DNA of 64,000 nucleotides from Brachyhypopomus gauderio (Eukaryota; Chordata; Actinopteri; Gymnotiformes; Hypopomidae): NCBI RefSeq assembly GCF_052324685.1, contig NC_135218.1, positions 25,175,601 to 25,239,600 of the forward strand, given 5' to 3'. Below are positions 10,056 to 21,930 of the stretch, in pieces; within the stretch, counting starts at the first letter, position 1, and every line of letters begins with the position of its first letter. The notes beneath the pieces were generated by a model that was not told the DNA's origin, ran no database searches, and saw nothing but the letters and a program-made list of their open reading frames with translations. The translations under genes and the position numbers were made by a program.

Positions 10056-12229
10056 ATGATGCTTCTTCGAGTCATTGTTTCACCTCAAGAGATCAGGCGT
10101 GTCACCCTAGAGAGTGTACCAGACTCGGTAAAGGACCTATGTGAACCACTGTGTACAAATATGGGCTTGCGAGGAAACTTCATTTTACAGTTTGAAGATC
10201 CAGACTTTGGAAATGAGCTCTGCAATTTGACGGATATCAAAGATCTACCAAATGATCGAGCAACACTGAAAATTTTGTTCACTTTTTCTGGTTCTGTATC
10301 TGACTCAACACTAGATACTGCAAGCTTGAGTTCCCCAAGTAGTGCTTCCTCAGTGGAATGGCCTGACCCTTTTTCCTGATTCCTCCCATGATGTTGAACT
10401 TCAGCTCAGTGCAGCAAATGATGCCTGTGCCAAAGATGGCACAGTGATGGCCATCTCCAAGAGTGTTAAGAGTGAAATACTTGACAAACTAGCTGACATG
10501 ATCTCCAAAATCACTCCTTATCCAAGAAAAGACCACTATGAAAGTGTAGCCACAGCTCTTGTAGAAAAGCACCCTAGTCTCAGAGAGCCGGGTTCTGTCA
10601 AAGGTATTGCTGGGTATTCAGCTTGAAATTCAAAATGAGCAATTACTGTCAGAGACTGATGGCAGCTGGATGCCCTGAGGTTCTTGTAAATAAGAGAAAG
10701 AAGGGGCAGACCAACCACAAGGCAATCAAGAAGTCAAAGAAGGGAGAGATTCACTTCTTGCCAGATCCACCTGAAGGTCAAAGTGCAGATATATCAGAGG
10801 AAAAACGGAAGACCATGCTTCTAGAGGTGCAGAAGCGTGATCTGGACTTGCAGCTCCTGGATGAACTGATGATGGCAACATTTTCTCAGAGAAGAAAGGA
10901 AATATGAGCCACTCATCTCTGAACTTATGGACAGATGGCCTGCATTGTTTAATGAGAGACAGGTAAGTATACATCCACAGGATGATGAACAAAGAAATTA
11001 TCTGTTGGTTAATATTAAAAGATCACATATAATTTTAATATGTAAATTCATATGTAAGATTTTCATTTGCTATTGCTTTACACTCTACTAGACTTTTACA
11101 CTCTTATCACCCCATGTTTACTGTCTTATACGTCTGTTTGAGATAAAGGCAGAGTTCTGTAGAATAGTCACTGCTGACCTGCTCCAGTCATTCCTGGATG
11201 GACTGGATGCCTTGATGTCAAGTCTTTTGGAATTCTATAAAGCAGCTGTCTCATCAAACAGGAGGTTGACTCTTAGCAGTGTTATGCAGTGCCTTAATAA
11301 GGAGGTACGTATGAAAATGTACTTAACAATATGTACTACATTAAAGAATCTTGTTTAATTACTGTATTTACTCAGTCTCTCTTTGTATGTAGGACACAAA
11401 TCAGAACAGAAGAACGGCTGCCCTGCTTGGTCTTCCACTGTTCTTGTCAGAAGACACCTCTGACATAAACAGGATGTGTGATGTAAGAAAATATATTTAT
11501 GCATTAAGATAATGGGTGCATTCATTCAGAATTCAGCTGACTAGTTAATCACTATCTTCAAAAGTACTTCCATTCTAAGCATTTTAACCAACAAGTAACC
11601 CTAGTTGGCAATGTTTAGGATAGTTGTTGGCAGTGTTTAAACTTTGAAGTTTTTGTGTCAAATTTCCCTGGCTTATACTTAGTTTGTTTGTTCGTGCTCA
11701 TTTTTGATCATCGACACATTTTGGGTGGTTTTCCCGTGTGTGTTTTGTTTTTCTGCCAGTCGATTTCTCTGGCTTGTATTTTCTTTGTTCGTTTGCGCTC
11801 CCTTTTTGACACGTAGAGTTCTGTCTCCTCCGTGTTTTTTGTTGTTTTCACTTACCTGGTCTTGTGTCGAGGTCGTTCCGTATTCTCTTCTGTTTTCATT
11901 TTCGGAGTTGTTTCTCAGTTTTCCTTTTTTTGCGTTTCCTGCTTAGTGGCGGAGGTCTCAGTTTGCCATTTTCTCTTTTGGGTTTTGCCCCTGGGTTCAT
12001 CTTGTACAAAAACCCCGCGAGTCCCCTGTTCCCTGGGGGTTCGCATGACCTGTGATCTTGGTTCTTGATGTTCTCTCCATCTTCCTGTTGAAGGTGTAGA
12101 GTGGTCAGCTTCTCATTGGATGCATAATCATCACTCGGAACGTCCATCCTGCATGGAGAGCAGCTCTAGCAACACTAACAGAACTAGAGAAGACTTCATT
12201 CTGAACCTGAATCCTCTCTTCTCTTCTGT
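10056..12229 (+). pseudogene. SAMD3-like multi-exon gene, broken
   Basis: Resembles the large teleost family annotated 'sterile alpha motif domain-containing protein 3-like'. The first block (from ATG 10056) is a PB1-like domain: MLLRVIVSPQEIRRVTL, then FILQFEDPDFGNEL and LPNDRATLKILFTF. It is followed by DVELQLSAAN, KLADMISKITPYPRKDHY and KHPSLREPGSV (10390-10600), then KFKMSNYCQRL and GCPEVLVN (10620-10690). Likely exon ends: GTAAGT after 10960; an exon about 11150-11304 before GTACGT; an exon 11392-11483 before GTAAGA; a last exon about 12098-12229 (LIGCIIITRNVHPAWRAAL then TGA). Frameshifts near 10372, 10620 and 10907 break it. An LTR-like segment lies in the last intron. A SAM domain was not seen. 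Confidence 0.68.
11640..12060 (+). mobile_element. LTR-like T-rich segment in the last intron of the SAMD3-like pseudogene
   Basis: Shares TTTGTTCGTTTG(C/T)GCTCCCTTTT and a following GACACGT block with the LTR-like fragment at 5371-5790. Ends and target duplication not identified. Confidence 0.4.
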
Positions 12230-12379
12230 CTGCCTTTGTACAATATTTTATGATGGTCATATGTCAGTGCAGATAATCCTTTGTGATAAATTGATGTATT
12301 TATCATTTCACGTCATTAATGTAAATAGAGCGGTTTCTTACCCTTGACCTGTTCCACTTGCATGTATACTGCTTGGTGT

Positions 12380-12385
12380 AATAAA
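12380..12385 (+). promoter_or_regulatory. Candidate polyadenylation signal of the SAMD3-like pseudogene
   Basis: AATAAA 150 bp after the last stop of the SAMD3-like reading path and just before a hAT insertion at 12430. A downstream GT-rich element (TGTGTTTG) follows. Use is not shown. Confidence 0.45.
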
Positions 12386-12429
12386 CTTAACTGTGTTTGA
12401 ATCCACACTCTCCTCTGATTCATTCATAC

Positions 12430-13592
12430 TAGGGCTGCACGATGAATCGTATTTTTATCGTTATCGCGATGTGAAGTTTCACGATAAACACATCGAAAGA
12501 GCCACGATAACTCCTTGAATAACAGCAAACTCAAATTGCATTATCCTCGTCCAGCAATAGAGGGAGCTATTCGCGCTGCAGACTATGATCACGTGACGCA
12601 AGTAGGCAAGAGGAAGAGTGAGGTGAACACCCTCATCAGACACGCGATTTGGTTTAAGCCTGGTTTACACTTGACGCAGCGCGAGGGTCCGCAAGGCGAA
12701 AATAACGTAATCGCGGTGACTTCGGCCGTGCGCGATGGTCTCGCGCGCTGTCGATTCACCTCTCGAATTTTGTAAGTTCGCGCGCGCCGCGTCTCAGCGC
12801 AATGAGAACAGTCATGTTTGCCGGGTTCATACACCTATACAAGGTGGAATTAAAGCACTTGTACGTCACTTTCAAGGTCCATTTCAATAATTTCCAGCTC
12901 GTTAAACTTAATTGAGTTAAAATATTTATACATATACTCTAAATGATTCGAAATAATTCGCTTTTTTAATGATCACATTATTTAATGGTTGTTTATTTTC
13001 AAAACGCCAAATCTTAACGTCTTCACGTTCTTTCATGTTTCGTCCTGGAATTACAAGAGGCTCGTATTTGTTAATGTAATTACAAGAGAACTGTTCAGTC
13101 AGACAGATATTTGTTGTGAAACGAAGTAGTTACAATTTCAAGTACTTTAGCCTAAATTCCAGCACTTTTCAAACCTGATACACAAAGCAACATTAAACTT
13201 GGTCAGGTAAATGTTCATTCCCCTGTATTTGAGGGGTGTTTTTTTATACTACTAGGCCTACATATCGTTTCGGACAACACTGCAAAGAATGTGACACGGC
13301 AAGATTAAACGCTTCCGTCGTTCGCGGAGGTTTACGCGAGGTGTGCGGAGTCGCGCTACGGTCACTCGTGAAAGTATAAACCTAGATTGAATCTATTGTT
13401 GAATAAACCTGCAAAATATTTGGAATTATTCTGGATTCATTACACAGTAAAAAAAACTAATTAACGTGCTGCTGTTCAGAGAGACACTACATCTCTGTAT
13501 TTTAATCTTAATTTATCGTGGTTCACATCGATATCGGGATATCCAACAATGTTATCGCACGTCGTAATTCTAGTCCATATCGTGCAGCCCTA
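12430..13592. mobile_element. Non-autonomous hAT element, 8-bp TSD
   Basis: Termini TAGGGCTGCACGAT and ATCGTGCAGCCCTA form a 14-bp terminal inverted repeat, flanked by ATTCATAC on both sides (12422-12429 and 13593-13600). The 8-bp duplication identifies the hAT superfamily. It is 1163 bp, carries no transposase, and has another MITE nested inside. Confidence 0.92.
12661..13384. mobile_element. GC-rich MITE nested in the hAT element
   Basis: Begins TGGTTTACACTT and ends AAGTATAAACCTA, an imperfect terminal inverted repeat, and contains a GCGCGCGCCGCG block followed by TCAGCGCAATGA. Related copies are at 19512-20003 and inside another hAT at 43615-44035. Probably a PIF/Harbinger-like or unclassified MITE; the target duplication is unclear. 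Confidence 0.6.
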
Positions 13593-13600
13593 ATTCATAC

Positions 13601-14678
13601 TGTTACTCCTTGGGGATTTTATTATGTAAAATTAACCTCTCAAAATTAAGAGATACCAAAATTTCAGACAAAAAACGTAAATTAAACGTAAAACGTAACG
13701 TAAAACATAAACGTAAAATTCACAAATCAATAAAATTGACCTAATTCATAAATGTGGGCTATACTAGCTGAGCAGTATAAATAATGATTTATATGTTCCC
13801 TTGCTGCTGTTTTTCTTTTCCTATTAAGTTAACTTTATATAGCCTTGTCTTATCTAAACTGTATAACTCTTTTAATCTTCATCTGCAACAGAGTCTGTGA
13901 TTTCTCTTACACGACAACACATGGATACAGTCAAGATGTCTATGTGATGTATTTGTGACGTTTATATGTTGATTTGTTTAGAATTACAAAAATCTAAATG
14001 AAAATGACTGAAGTGAAACAAAAATGTGTTGTTCTCTCAAAGTCTCTTACAAACAACAGGACAACACTGGTTCCATATTGTTTGCCATTTGCACCATTAA
14101 GATGATGAACTCAGGCCAGAGACAAACTGTTGTCTGGCCCTGCTACTCTTGTCTCCACTGAACTTTCAATATTGGTGAAAATTTAGGACTCTGCCCTGAC
14201 TATGTAACCTCAGAATGACTGTTGGATTAATAGTGGATTTGTACACAGATTACGGGGAAGGTCTAGTACTGGCATTGAAGCTCTGGGTATCATGCAGAAT
14301 ACAAGAGCAGCCAGTAGTGGAGGATTACAACAGTTAACAGCAAAAACACAAACATGGTTCCTGCGAATCTTACAGCCCCGTCCAAGAACTCATCTACAGC
14401 TCCGCACCACAGGGTCAAACATCTAATGTCCCTCAGATAAATATTTATTTCCCTCATCACTCAAAAATGAACTAGGTTAGGATGCTTTTGAGATGTCTGC
14501 TGCCACACTAATCCCCACAAGTCTGTCACAGAGGATACTACATCACCTAGACCGACTGCTAACACTTGATGTGTCAGGCTTCAGGCAAACAGTGTGTTAC
14601 AAACTCAAGAGGTCATTGTCTTTTAGCAAATACACTAACTGCAAAACAGCGTTTTTTCTGACTAGCTCATAGGATATG
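13601..14678. other. No gene recognised; short ACGTAAA-rich low complexity
   Basis: 13670-13730 holds repeated ACGTAAA words. The rest shows no supported coding block, RNA gene or repeat boundary. Confidence 0.4.
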
Positions 14679-14976
14679 TTTCACGGTGAGGCGGCCCCCA
14701 ATCCGGCCGCCTCCGTCCACAGCGGCTGTTGTTGTTGTTGTCTGGTGACGTCATGTGCGTCCCTCAGGTGGGCGGAGCCCGTGATCCATCTCACCTGAGG
14801 GTCGTTTGTTTGCCTATATATGTCTTGTCTTTGTACCAGTTGACCGCTGGTCATTATATCCTTAATTTGGAGATATAGCACGGGTTTTAGGTTTGCACAC
14901 TTTCTATTAAACCATCCTTTTTCCCTGAGACTTGGCGTGATCGCTTCCTTTTTGTTGCTCACCCCCGCCCGTCACA
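14679..14976 (+). repeat. 5' LTR of copy A
   Basis: 298 bp, ends CCCGTCACA. It starts TTTCACGG where the 3' LTR has TGTCACGG, a point change in the terminal TG. A 27-bp insertion near 14689-14715, absent from the 3' LTR, contains a 9-bp stem (GAGGCGGCC / GGCCGCCTC). TATATATG near 14815 and ATTAAA near 14907 are candidate promoter and poly(A) signals. Confidence 0.88.
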
Positions 14977-16488
14977 GAATGACCAGCCACCCTTCGGAAG
15001 CCGCCGAGTCTCTTTTTCTTTCTCCTTCGTTCGTGGTCATGTCTCATGGTAAGTGTTTGTCTGCGTGGTGTTTTGTGAAGAGTTCCGCCATGCTTTTGTG
15101 TTGTGTTTGTGGTACGGCGTGGACCAGGGCTGTCTGCCCTGGGAAAACTCTTCGTGTCTGTTGTTTGTTTGCTTGTTTGAAGAGCTCCGCCGTGTCTGTG
15201 TTTGTGGCACGGCGAGGACCAGGGCGTCTTCCCTGGAAAGGCTCTTCATGTTTTGTGTTTGTTAAAACGTGTGTTCATGTCGACGGATGTGTGGATCAGT
15301 GTGCATGCTCGTTATGTTTAATGTTGTGTGTTTTGTGTGTGACGCGGTCGCCGCTCGTCACCGTCGCCTCGCTCCCCGTGTGTCTTGTGTTAAATGTGGG
15401 GAGCGACTGCGACTCTGAGCGGCGCGCGTCACTGTGTGTTTATGTCGAGCGCGCATGTGTAGGTCCCGTCTGTCTGTCTGTGCACCGTTTTGGTTTGTTT
15501 GTCTAGTAATAGCGTGTGCGTTTTGTCCTAGCGTGTTGTCAACTGTTTGTGTGTAATTCCACGCATGCTCCTCCCCTTAAATGTGTGTTTGGGGGGGGAC
15601 CGGCTGTGGTCCCGTGCCATGGGGTGTGGCATGGAGGGCGTCGCTCCCGAGGGAGGCCCTGAATAGGGTAGGGCGCGTTTGTGTTTTATGTTGGTGTGTG
15701 TTTGGGTGTGTGTGTGTGTGTGTGTTTTCTGTGCAGGTGCTTCCCCCTGACGGTGTCGTGGTGTTCCTGGACCTTGTGGGGGTCTCCACCTGGCAGGAGC
15801 CCCCTTGTGTTGTGGGGGTGACCGGAGCCCGGTCATGAAGAGCCCCTCCCTAGAGGGCTGGGGCCCCCGGATGTTTGGGGACCATGGGGCTCCGGTCTGA
15901 GAAGCTCCTGCTGGAGATGGAGATCCTCCCTCCTGCCCGGGGTGACCAGGAGGCCCTTGGGGCTGCTCCCTAGCCCGCGTCGGGGGTGCTCTGGGCCTCG
16001 GTCTCTGGCGCTCCTGGGTTGGGTGGAGGAGTCCACCGTGCGATGAGGGGCCCCGGGAGGGGTTGGCTCCCCAGGAGGCTGGGGTGACCCCTAGCCAAGG
16101 GCCGGGGTCAGCTCTGGGAGGAGGTAGGTCCAGGAGGAGAAGTAGCCACGCCTCGGGGAGGTAACCTGCACCCACACATACACTAAGGACGACAAAGGAG
16201 TCGTAGCTCCTCGTCCGCACACCCTTGGGGCTCTCTGGCTAAACGCCGGTTAGGGCGTGAGGGCCCTGTGACCGACCGGGGCGTGGTTTTGTGTTGTTAA
16301 CGGCCCGGTCGGTCCAGGGTCCCGCCCGGGGAGGTGAGCTGTTTAATGTTGTGTGTTTTATGTTCCAGCTCCCGGACGGCAGGAGGTGTGTTCCTGCTTG
16401 TCTCTGCCTTCCTGCCCCTTCGTGTTTTGTGTGCAGCCGCTGTGTGCCACACACCCAGTGGAGGGGAGTGCGGCTTGGTGGGGGGGTC

Positions 16489-16759
16489 TGTCACGGTGTC
16501 CACAGCGGCTGTTGTTGTTGTTGTCTGGTGACGTCATGTGCGTCCCTCAGGTGGGCGGAGCCCGTGATCTGTCTCACCTGAGGGTCGTTTGTTTGCCTAT
16601 ATATGTCTTGTCTTTGTACCAGTTGACCGCTGGTCATTATATCCTTAATTTGGAGATATAGCACGGGTTTTAGGTTTGCACACTTTCTATTAAACCATCC
16701 TTTTTCCCTGAGACTTGGCGTGATCGCTTCCTTTTTGTTGCTCACCCCCGCCCGTCACA
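16489..16759 (+). repeat. 3' LTR of copy A
   Basis: 271 bp from TGTCACGG to CCGTCACA. It matches the 5' LTR base for base except for CC(A) to CT(G) changes near 16568, the first-base differences and the 27-bp indel. Confidence 0.9.
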
Positions 16760-16764
16760 ATATG

Positions 16765-16939
16765 AAGTACCATAGGGTATGAAGTGCCACAATCAGATTC
16801 ACTCCACTCGTCTTTTTCAGTTTTCATTGTGAAACTCACAATTACAGTAATTATAGAGATCAGTGACAAAGAATCACGCCTCAAGCTGCACCTCCTGGCC
16901 AATCAAGAGCTGTAAGAATTACACTGGCGCCCTCTGTTG
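16765..16939. other. Short unassigned spacer
   Basis: Between the LTR element and the LINE; nothing recognised. Confidence 0.35.
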
Positions 16940-19163
16940 TAGTGCTATCAGCCGATAAGGTTATTATAGTTGGTGATTTTAACATCCAAATGACGTAATT
17001 TGAAAATCAATGAATAAACGAATTATAACACCCAGTACCATAGCCGCGCTCACTGATATTTTACCGCGTCTGATAAACATTGATCCACCTGTAGCTCCGG
17101 AAGGACTAGAGCGTTTTACCGAGCACGTCGAGACTTCTCTTCGTACAGCTTTAAGGTTGCGCCATTACGATATAAGAGAGTTACTGAGAGAAAAATGGCG
17201 CCATGGTACAACGAGCACATGCGTAGTCTCAAACGAGCCACACGGATCCTGGAGCGTAAATGGCGAAATTCAAAGTTAGAAGTGTATAGACTATCATGGA
17301 AAAACAGCCTTATTGAATATAAACATGCCCTCCATATGGCAAAATCCTCATACTTGTGGGCCTTAATAAAAAAACATAAAAACAATTAAGGACTCCTATT
17401 TAAATCCAGCCTTACGAGGAGCCATGAACAAATCAATTCACTAAGCCCACTAGAGTGTAGCAGTAACAATTTTATGAAATTCTTTAATGATAACACTGAT
17501 AAAATTAGGGAAAAAATTAGTAGTGCTATCTCAGAGCCTGTCAACATGCAAATGCAATATCCTCTGATAAAGGACACATTTCTTTTCTCATACTGCTAGA
17601 CCTCAGTGCTGCTTTTGACACCATTGATCGTAATATTCTACTTCAGGTGTCGGCAACCTATGGCACGCGTGCCACCGTTGGCACGCCGAGGCATAATCAG
17701 TGGCACGTGCCACGGCTGGACCAGCATCAGCAAAAAAAAAATTAATAATAAAAAATTTCAGACAGAGAGCACGATCCTCCAATCGAAATCGCTCCTCAAC
17801 GCTCTGCTCCATGTCTCAAAGGTTGCCGACCCCTGTTCTACTTAATAGGCTAGAGACACTCATTGGCATAAGAGGTCAAGCACTCTCCTGGTTCAGGTCC
17901 TATCTGACAGATCGCTACCAATTTGTACTAGTAAATAACGAATGCTCAGAGCATTCTAAGGTAAAATATTGTGTCCCACAAGGATCTGTACTGGGCCCAT
18001 ATTATTCTCATTATATATGCTACCACTGGACACCATCATTTGTAGGCATGGTATTAGCTTCCATTGCTACGCAGATGAAACTCAGTTGTATATATCTTCC
18101 AATGTGGATGATATCACTACTACTCTCAAGATTGAGAACTGCATCCAGGACATTAAAAACTGGATGCTGATTCTTGGGCCTAAAGCTGCTAGAAGCAATT
18201 GGGCTGATATTCCCTTTACCCTGGATGGTTTTTCAGCAACACCTAAATCTACCACAAAAAGCTTGGGTGTTACTATTGATTCGGATCTTTCATTTGACAC
18301 ACATATATGCAATGTCACTAAGGCTGCCTTTTTCCATTTACGTAATATCACCAAGCTGAGACACTTACTTTCATTAGCTGATGCAGAGAAGCTGGTCCAT
18401 GCTTTTGTCTCATCAAGAGTCTTCTAATTGGATGCTCTAAACAGTCCATAAAGAAGCTACAACTTGTTCAAAATGCTGCAGCTAGAGACCTAACTAAGGC
18501 TAGAAAATTCAATCATATTAGTCCCACTCTCGCGGCATTACACTGGCTTCCGATTAAATTAAATGTCAAATTGAATTAAAGATTTTTGTGTTAACCTATA
18601 AGGTTAAAATGGTCTTGCCCCACAATATCTGAGTGAACTCATTGCTTACTACAACCTATCTCGCCCTTTGGGCTCCCAAAATGCTGGATTTCTCCTTGTT
18701 CCAAAAAATTGTAAGACTACAGCCGGAGGCAGAGCTTTCTCCTTTAAAGCCCCTCAATAATGAAATAGCCTTCCAGCTCCAATCCGAGATTCTGACACAG
18801 TTCCAATCTTTAAATCTAGACTTAAGACTCACCTATTTAATCAAGCCTTCAGCTAATATTCCCCTTGTAAGGTGTGGTGTTCGGGGGACCCCAGGCATTG
18901 AGATTGCATGCTTCTACCCAAGACGATTGCATGCAAGCACCCACAAGCACCTGGGAGATGGTCTGGCTTGCCGGTGGATGTACTGATGCCGGGGTTGGAT
19001 GTGTCATTACTACAAGAGGACGTGCTGATGCTAGCTCCTACCTGAGGCTCACCATCTACACTGAAGAGACTGTGACTACTTGGCCGGGGAACAAGGACCT
19101 TAAACTTATCTCTAGAACCATCCTGCACACCACGGACTTGTGCTAACGGGCCGCCCAATGGAG
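16940..19163 (+). mobile_element. L2/CR1-like LINE, decayed (copy A)
   Basis: The reading path starts in the endonuclease (VIIVGDFNIQM, 16960-16992) and passes through a linker (ILERKWRNSKLEVYRLSW). It continues into the RT ([16 protein letters not shown], then GSVLGP near 17985) with the catalytic box altered to YADE (normally YADD), and ends in the C-terminal region near 18850. A 3' untranslated part ending GGGCCGCCCAATGGAG follows and is cut off at 19163 by another repeat. Many stops and frameshifts are present, and much of the endonuclease and early RT is deleted. A hAT-type MITE sits in the RT at 17644-17835. The related copy at 29106-31165 on the minus strand is far better preserved. 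Confidence 0.82.
17644..17835. mobile_element. 192-bp hAT-type MITE inside the LINE RT
   Basis: Termini CAGGTGTCGGCAACCT and AGGTTGCCGACCCCTG are inverted repeats, flanked by the 8-bp TTCTACTT at 17636-17643 and 17836-17843. Removing the element and one duplication restores the LINE reading [18 protein letters not shown], which confirms the insertion. The CAGGGGTCGGCAACC-type ends are typical of hAT (Charlie-like) elements. Confidence 0.93.
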
Positions 19164-19175
19164 CACGGACGTAAT

Positions 19176-19210
<35 letters not shown>

Positions 19211-19420
19211 TGTCCCCCTCACTTTTTGTCTCCCCCCCCACTTTTTCAAAAGCCGGTTTTGGTCCCCCCCAGTTTTTACGGTTAAAACCAAATATTTAAA
19301 TAGCGACGAATCCATGTCCCCCCCACTTTTTAACAGTTAAAAAACAAATATTTAAATAGCAACGAATCTAACGTTAGGACCCGTCAGCGATCTGGAGCAC
19401 CCCCCCCCCCCCCCAAATAC
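19164..19420. mobile_element. End of a GCACGGACGTAATT repeat with long G and C tracts
   Basis: Starts GCACGGACGTAATT followed by a run of about 30 G, then CACTTTTTCAAAAGCCGGTTTTGGT. The same end occurs inverted at 51835-51902. Probably a DNA transposon terminus; the other end was not found. Confidence 0.5.
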
Positions 19421-19511
19421 GTCATTTGAATTTTCTCTGTAGCAGACAATCCTTGTGTTAGGTCATATAGTATATAATAGCCACACATCAAAGCTGTTTC
19501 TGACAGCTGAC

Positions 19512-20003
19512 TGGTTTATACTTGACACGTCGCGAGCGGTGCAAGGGTTTGCGCGAAAATGACGTAATCGCAGTGGCACCGCCCGTGCGCGAGAGCCTCA
19601 CGCGCTGTCGATTCACGAGGTCGTGCACCAATCGAATTTTGTAACTTCGCGCGCGCCGCGCTTCAGCGCAATGAACAAAGTCATGTTTGCAGGGTTCATA
19701 CACCTTTATAAGGTGGAATTAAAACACTTGTACGTCACTTTCAAGGTCCATTTAAATATTTTCCAGCACGTTAAACTTAATTAAGTTAAATATTTATACA
19801 TATACTCGAAATGATTCGAAATAATTCGCTTTTTATCAAATTATTTAATGGTTGTTTATTTTCAAAACGCCCAATCTTAACGTCTTCACGAGAACTGTTC
19901 AGTCAGACAGCTATTTGTTGTGAAACGAAGTAGTTACAATTTCAAGCATTTTCAAGTACTTTAGCCTAAATTCCAGCACTTTTCAAACCTGGAACACAAT
20001 GCA
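19512..20003. mobile_element. GC-rich MITE, partial copy
   Basis: Starts TGGTTTATACTTGAC and shares the GCGCGCGCCGCG / TCAGCGCAATGAAC core and following sequence with 12661-13384. The opposite terminus is missing. Confidence 0.55.
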
Positions 20004-20494
20004 ACTTTAAAATTTGTCAGGTAAATGTTTTTCCTTTCTTTTCTGCGCTCCAGATTTCTGTATTTACTTAAACTATCCACCACTGTATTTATTTCCCGCT
20101 GTTGGGCGGGTACCAGCCGGCTACAGTCGGTGCTGGATCAAACCATTTTTCAGTGGGAGGCAGGGGTGTATGCACTTAATGGAAAATATGCAGATAGGTA
20201 AAAAACATATATTTTAGCCATTGAGCTTATTTTGAGTACAGAATTTTATATTAATGAAAGATTTCAAGATTATTTACAAATTATAGACTTTAAATAAAAA
20301 ATAAATTGCTGGGCTCTTTGATGGGCCCCCCTGGCCCTGGGGCCCGGGACAACAGACCCGGTTGTCCCCCCCTGTCGACGGGGCTGACTGTGATAATGGG
20401 TTTTCTATATGGCATAATATGGCTGTAGCTAGTATCACAATTTGGCAACGTCACATATGCTACCTGATGCATCATTTGCTTATTCCCTGCTGAG
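20004..20494. other. No gene recognised
   Basis: AT-rich stretch with a short GC-rich GGGCCCC block near 20325-20390; possibly parts of decayed repeats. Confidence 0.35.
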
Positions 20495-21514
20495 CAGTGG
20501 CGTGCACACATAGACATCAGGCACCACCAACTCTGCCCTTTATCATTGAAAGTGCCCTTTTGAAACTTCGGGTTTTTTATTTTTTTAATTTTTTTATTAT
20601 AATTTTAATGAGGTCGGTTTGAAATGATCTTTTGAAAACCTGAGCGATTAAAAACAATGCCTTGAAATGAGCCACTACCTCGCGCACACCCGACCTCTCT
20701 CTTCCTTTAACACCAGATGCGCTGCAGCAGCAGTTCAGTTCAGCGAGTGGACGGAAGCGTCTTCAGCACAACACACACGGTCAGATAGACTTCTTCTCCC
20801 GTGCCCCACCAGCCAGGTCACATACACATCAAATCAAATCGTACCGTTTGCCCTCTAAGCCCAACGTGGAATCATTTTTTTGTGCTGTAAAATGTCTCAT
20901 ACAGCACCAAACTACTTAGCATTTTTAGCCGACTGGTCACCTGATAAACTAGTCGCTCCAGCCCAAATCAATGAAAGATAACGTGAGGACGACCACATAC
21001 AAATAATTAAGGTAGAGTTTGGAAATCTATGTGTTAAGCTGAACGTCTTCTGTTGTATAGGTTTTGTTAGGCAACATAAAATAACATTCATTTGTGAAAG
21101 AAGAAATGGGAAGTTCCCCATTAGGCCTACCAGTGAAAAATGCCCATCTGCATTCAGTAGCCTATAACTTCTTCTCATACTTTTTGGTCTTTTTACTGTC
21201 TTAATTGTAGGCCTATATTGATGTACTAATTGCAAAATATATGCAACAATGCCTGCAGTCAGTGGAGGGTAAACAGAAGTTAACTGAATGACATGACGGT
21301 GTATAGTTAATATTGGATATAAATTTTAAATTTTAACAGTTTGCTGCGTGACTTTTCTCCATTGAAAACTCACGTTTAGAGATTGTTACAAATAAAATGT
21401 CAAATTTCATTCAACATGTGCTTGTAATTTTTAAAAAGTGCCCTTCACCCCCCCCCCCCCCCCCCCCCCCCCCCCGAGCACTTGCCCCCCCCAAAATGTC
21501 TGTGCACGCCACTG
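20495..21514. mobile_element. Non-autonomous hAT-type element, 8-bp TSD
   Basis: Ends CAGTGGCGTGCACA and TGTGCACGCCACTG form a 14-bp inverted repeat, flanked by CTGCTGAG at 20487-20494 and 21515-21522. 1020 bp with no transposase and a poly-C tract at 21450-21475. A 316-bp fragment of the same family in opposite orientation is at 23449-23764. Confidence 0.92.
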
Positions 21515-21522
21515 CTGCTGAG

Positions 21523-21930
21523 GTCACCTGTTTGGTCATCTATATATACTATGCTCTTTCATGAATAAAGTATGCATACTTTTTAGTGTCTTTCATACTG
21601 AGAACTGGCACACATCAGGGAACCGAAAGAGGAACAACCAGGTGAAGCAAGACAGTGGGACTAGGATTTCTCCTTACACAACAGCACACAGCCTTTATGG
21701 AGGCTCTTTATTCTGCAGACAAATAGATTCTCTGACGTGTGTGTGTGTGTGTGTGTGAGTCCTGCATTGGTCCTAGGATACATGGCATGAGGAAGTGAAG
21801 TCAGCAGGAAGGTGGTGGTTAACACTTAGTTGTCAGCAGAATGGGTCCTTCCACATATATTATGAACAGGTTTGAACATGTTTAGTTTTGTCATGTGGGC
21901 AACCAGATATAAGAACCAGGGCTGGAGCTT
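21523..21930. other. Spacer with a (GT)n run
   Basis: (GT)n at 21739-21757. No gene is recognised. It leads into the left edge of the segmental duplication. Confidence 0.4.

Larger units (their letters stand above)
14679..16759 (+). mobile_element. Non-autonomous LTR retrotransposon, copy A
   Basis: Two LTRs (14679-14976 and 16489-16759) bracket 1.5 kb, and ATATG flanks the whole (14674-14678, 16760-16764). The LTRs are nearly identical: about three substitutions plus one 27-bp insertion in the 5' LTR, so the copy is young. A purine-rich run (GTGGAGGGGAGTG, then seven G) just before the 3' LTR fits a polypurine tract. No gag, protease, RT or integrase motif is present inside, and no obvious tRNA primer site (TGG...) follows the 5' LTR; the interior starts GAATGACCAGCC. 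It must be moved by enzymes of another element. Long frames inside are low-complexity Pro/Arg/Thr readings and are not believed. A second copy is at 29097-34523. Confidence 0.88.

Noticed and set aside
15528..16220. 230-codon minus-strand Pro/Arg-rich frame inside LTR copy A
   Set aside because: Low-complexity composition, no domain, and a (CA)n stretch translated as His-Thr. Copy B does not keep a comparable frame.
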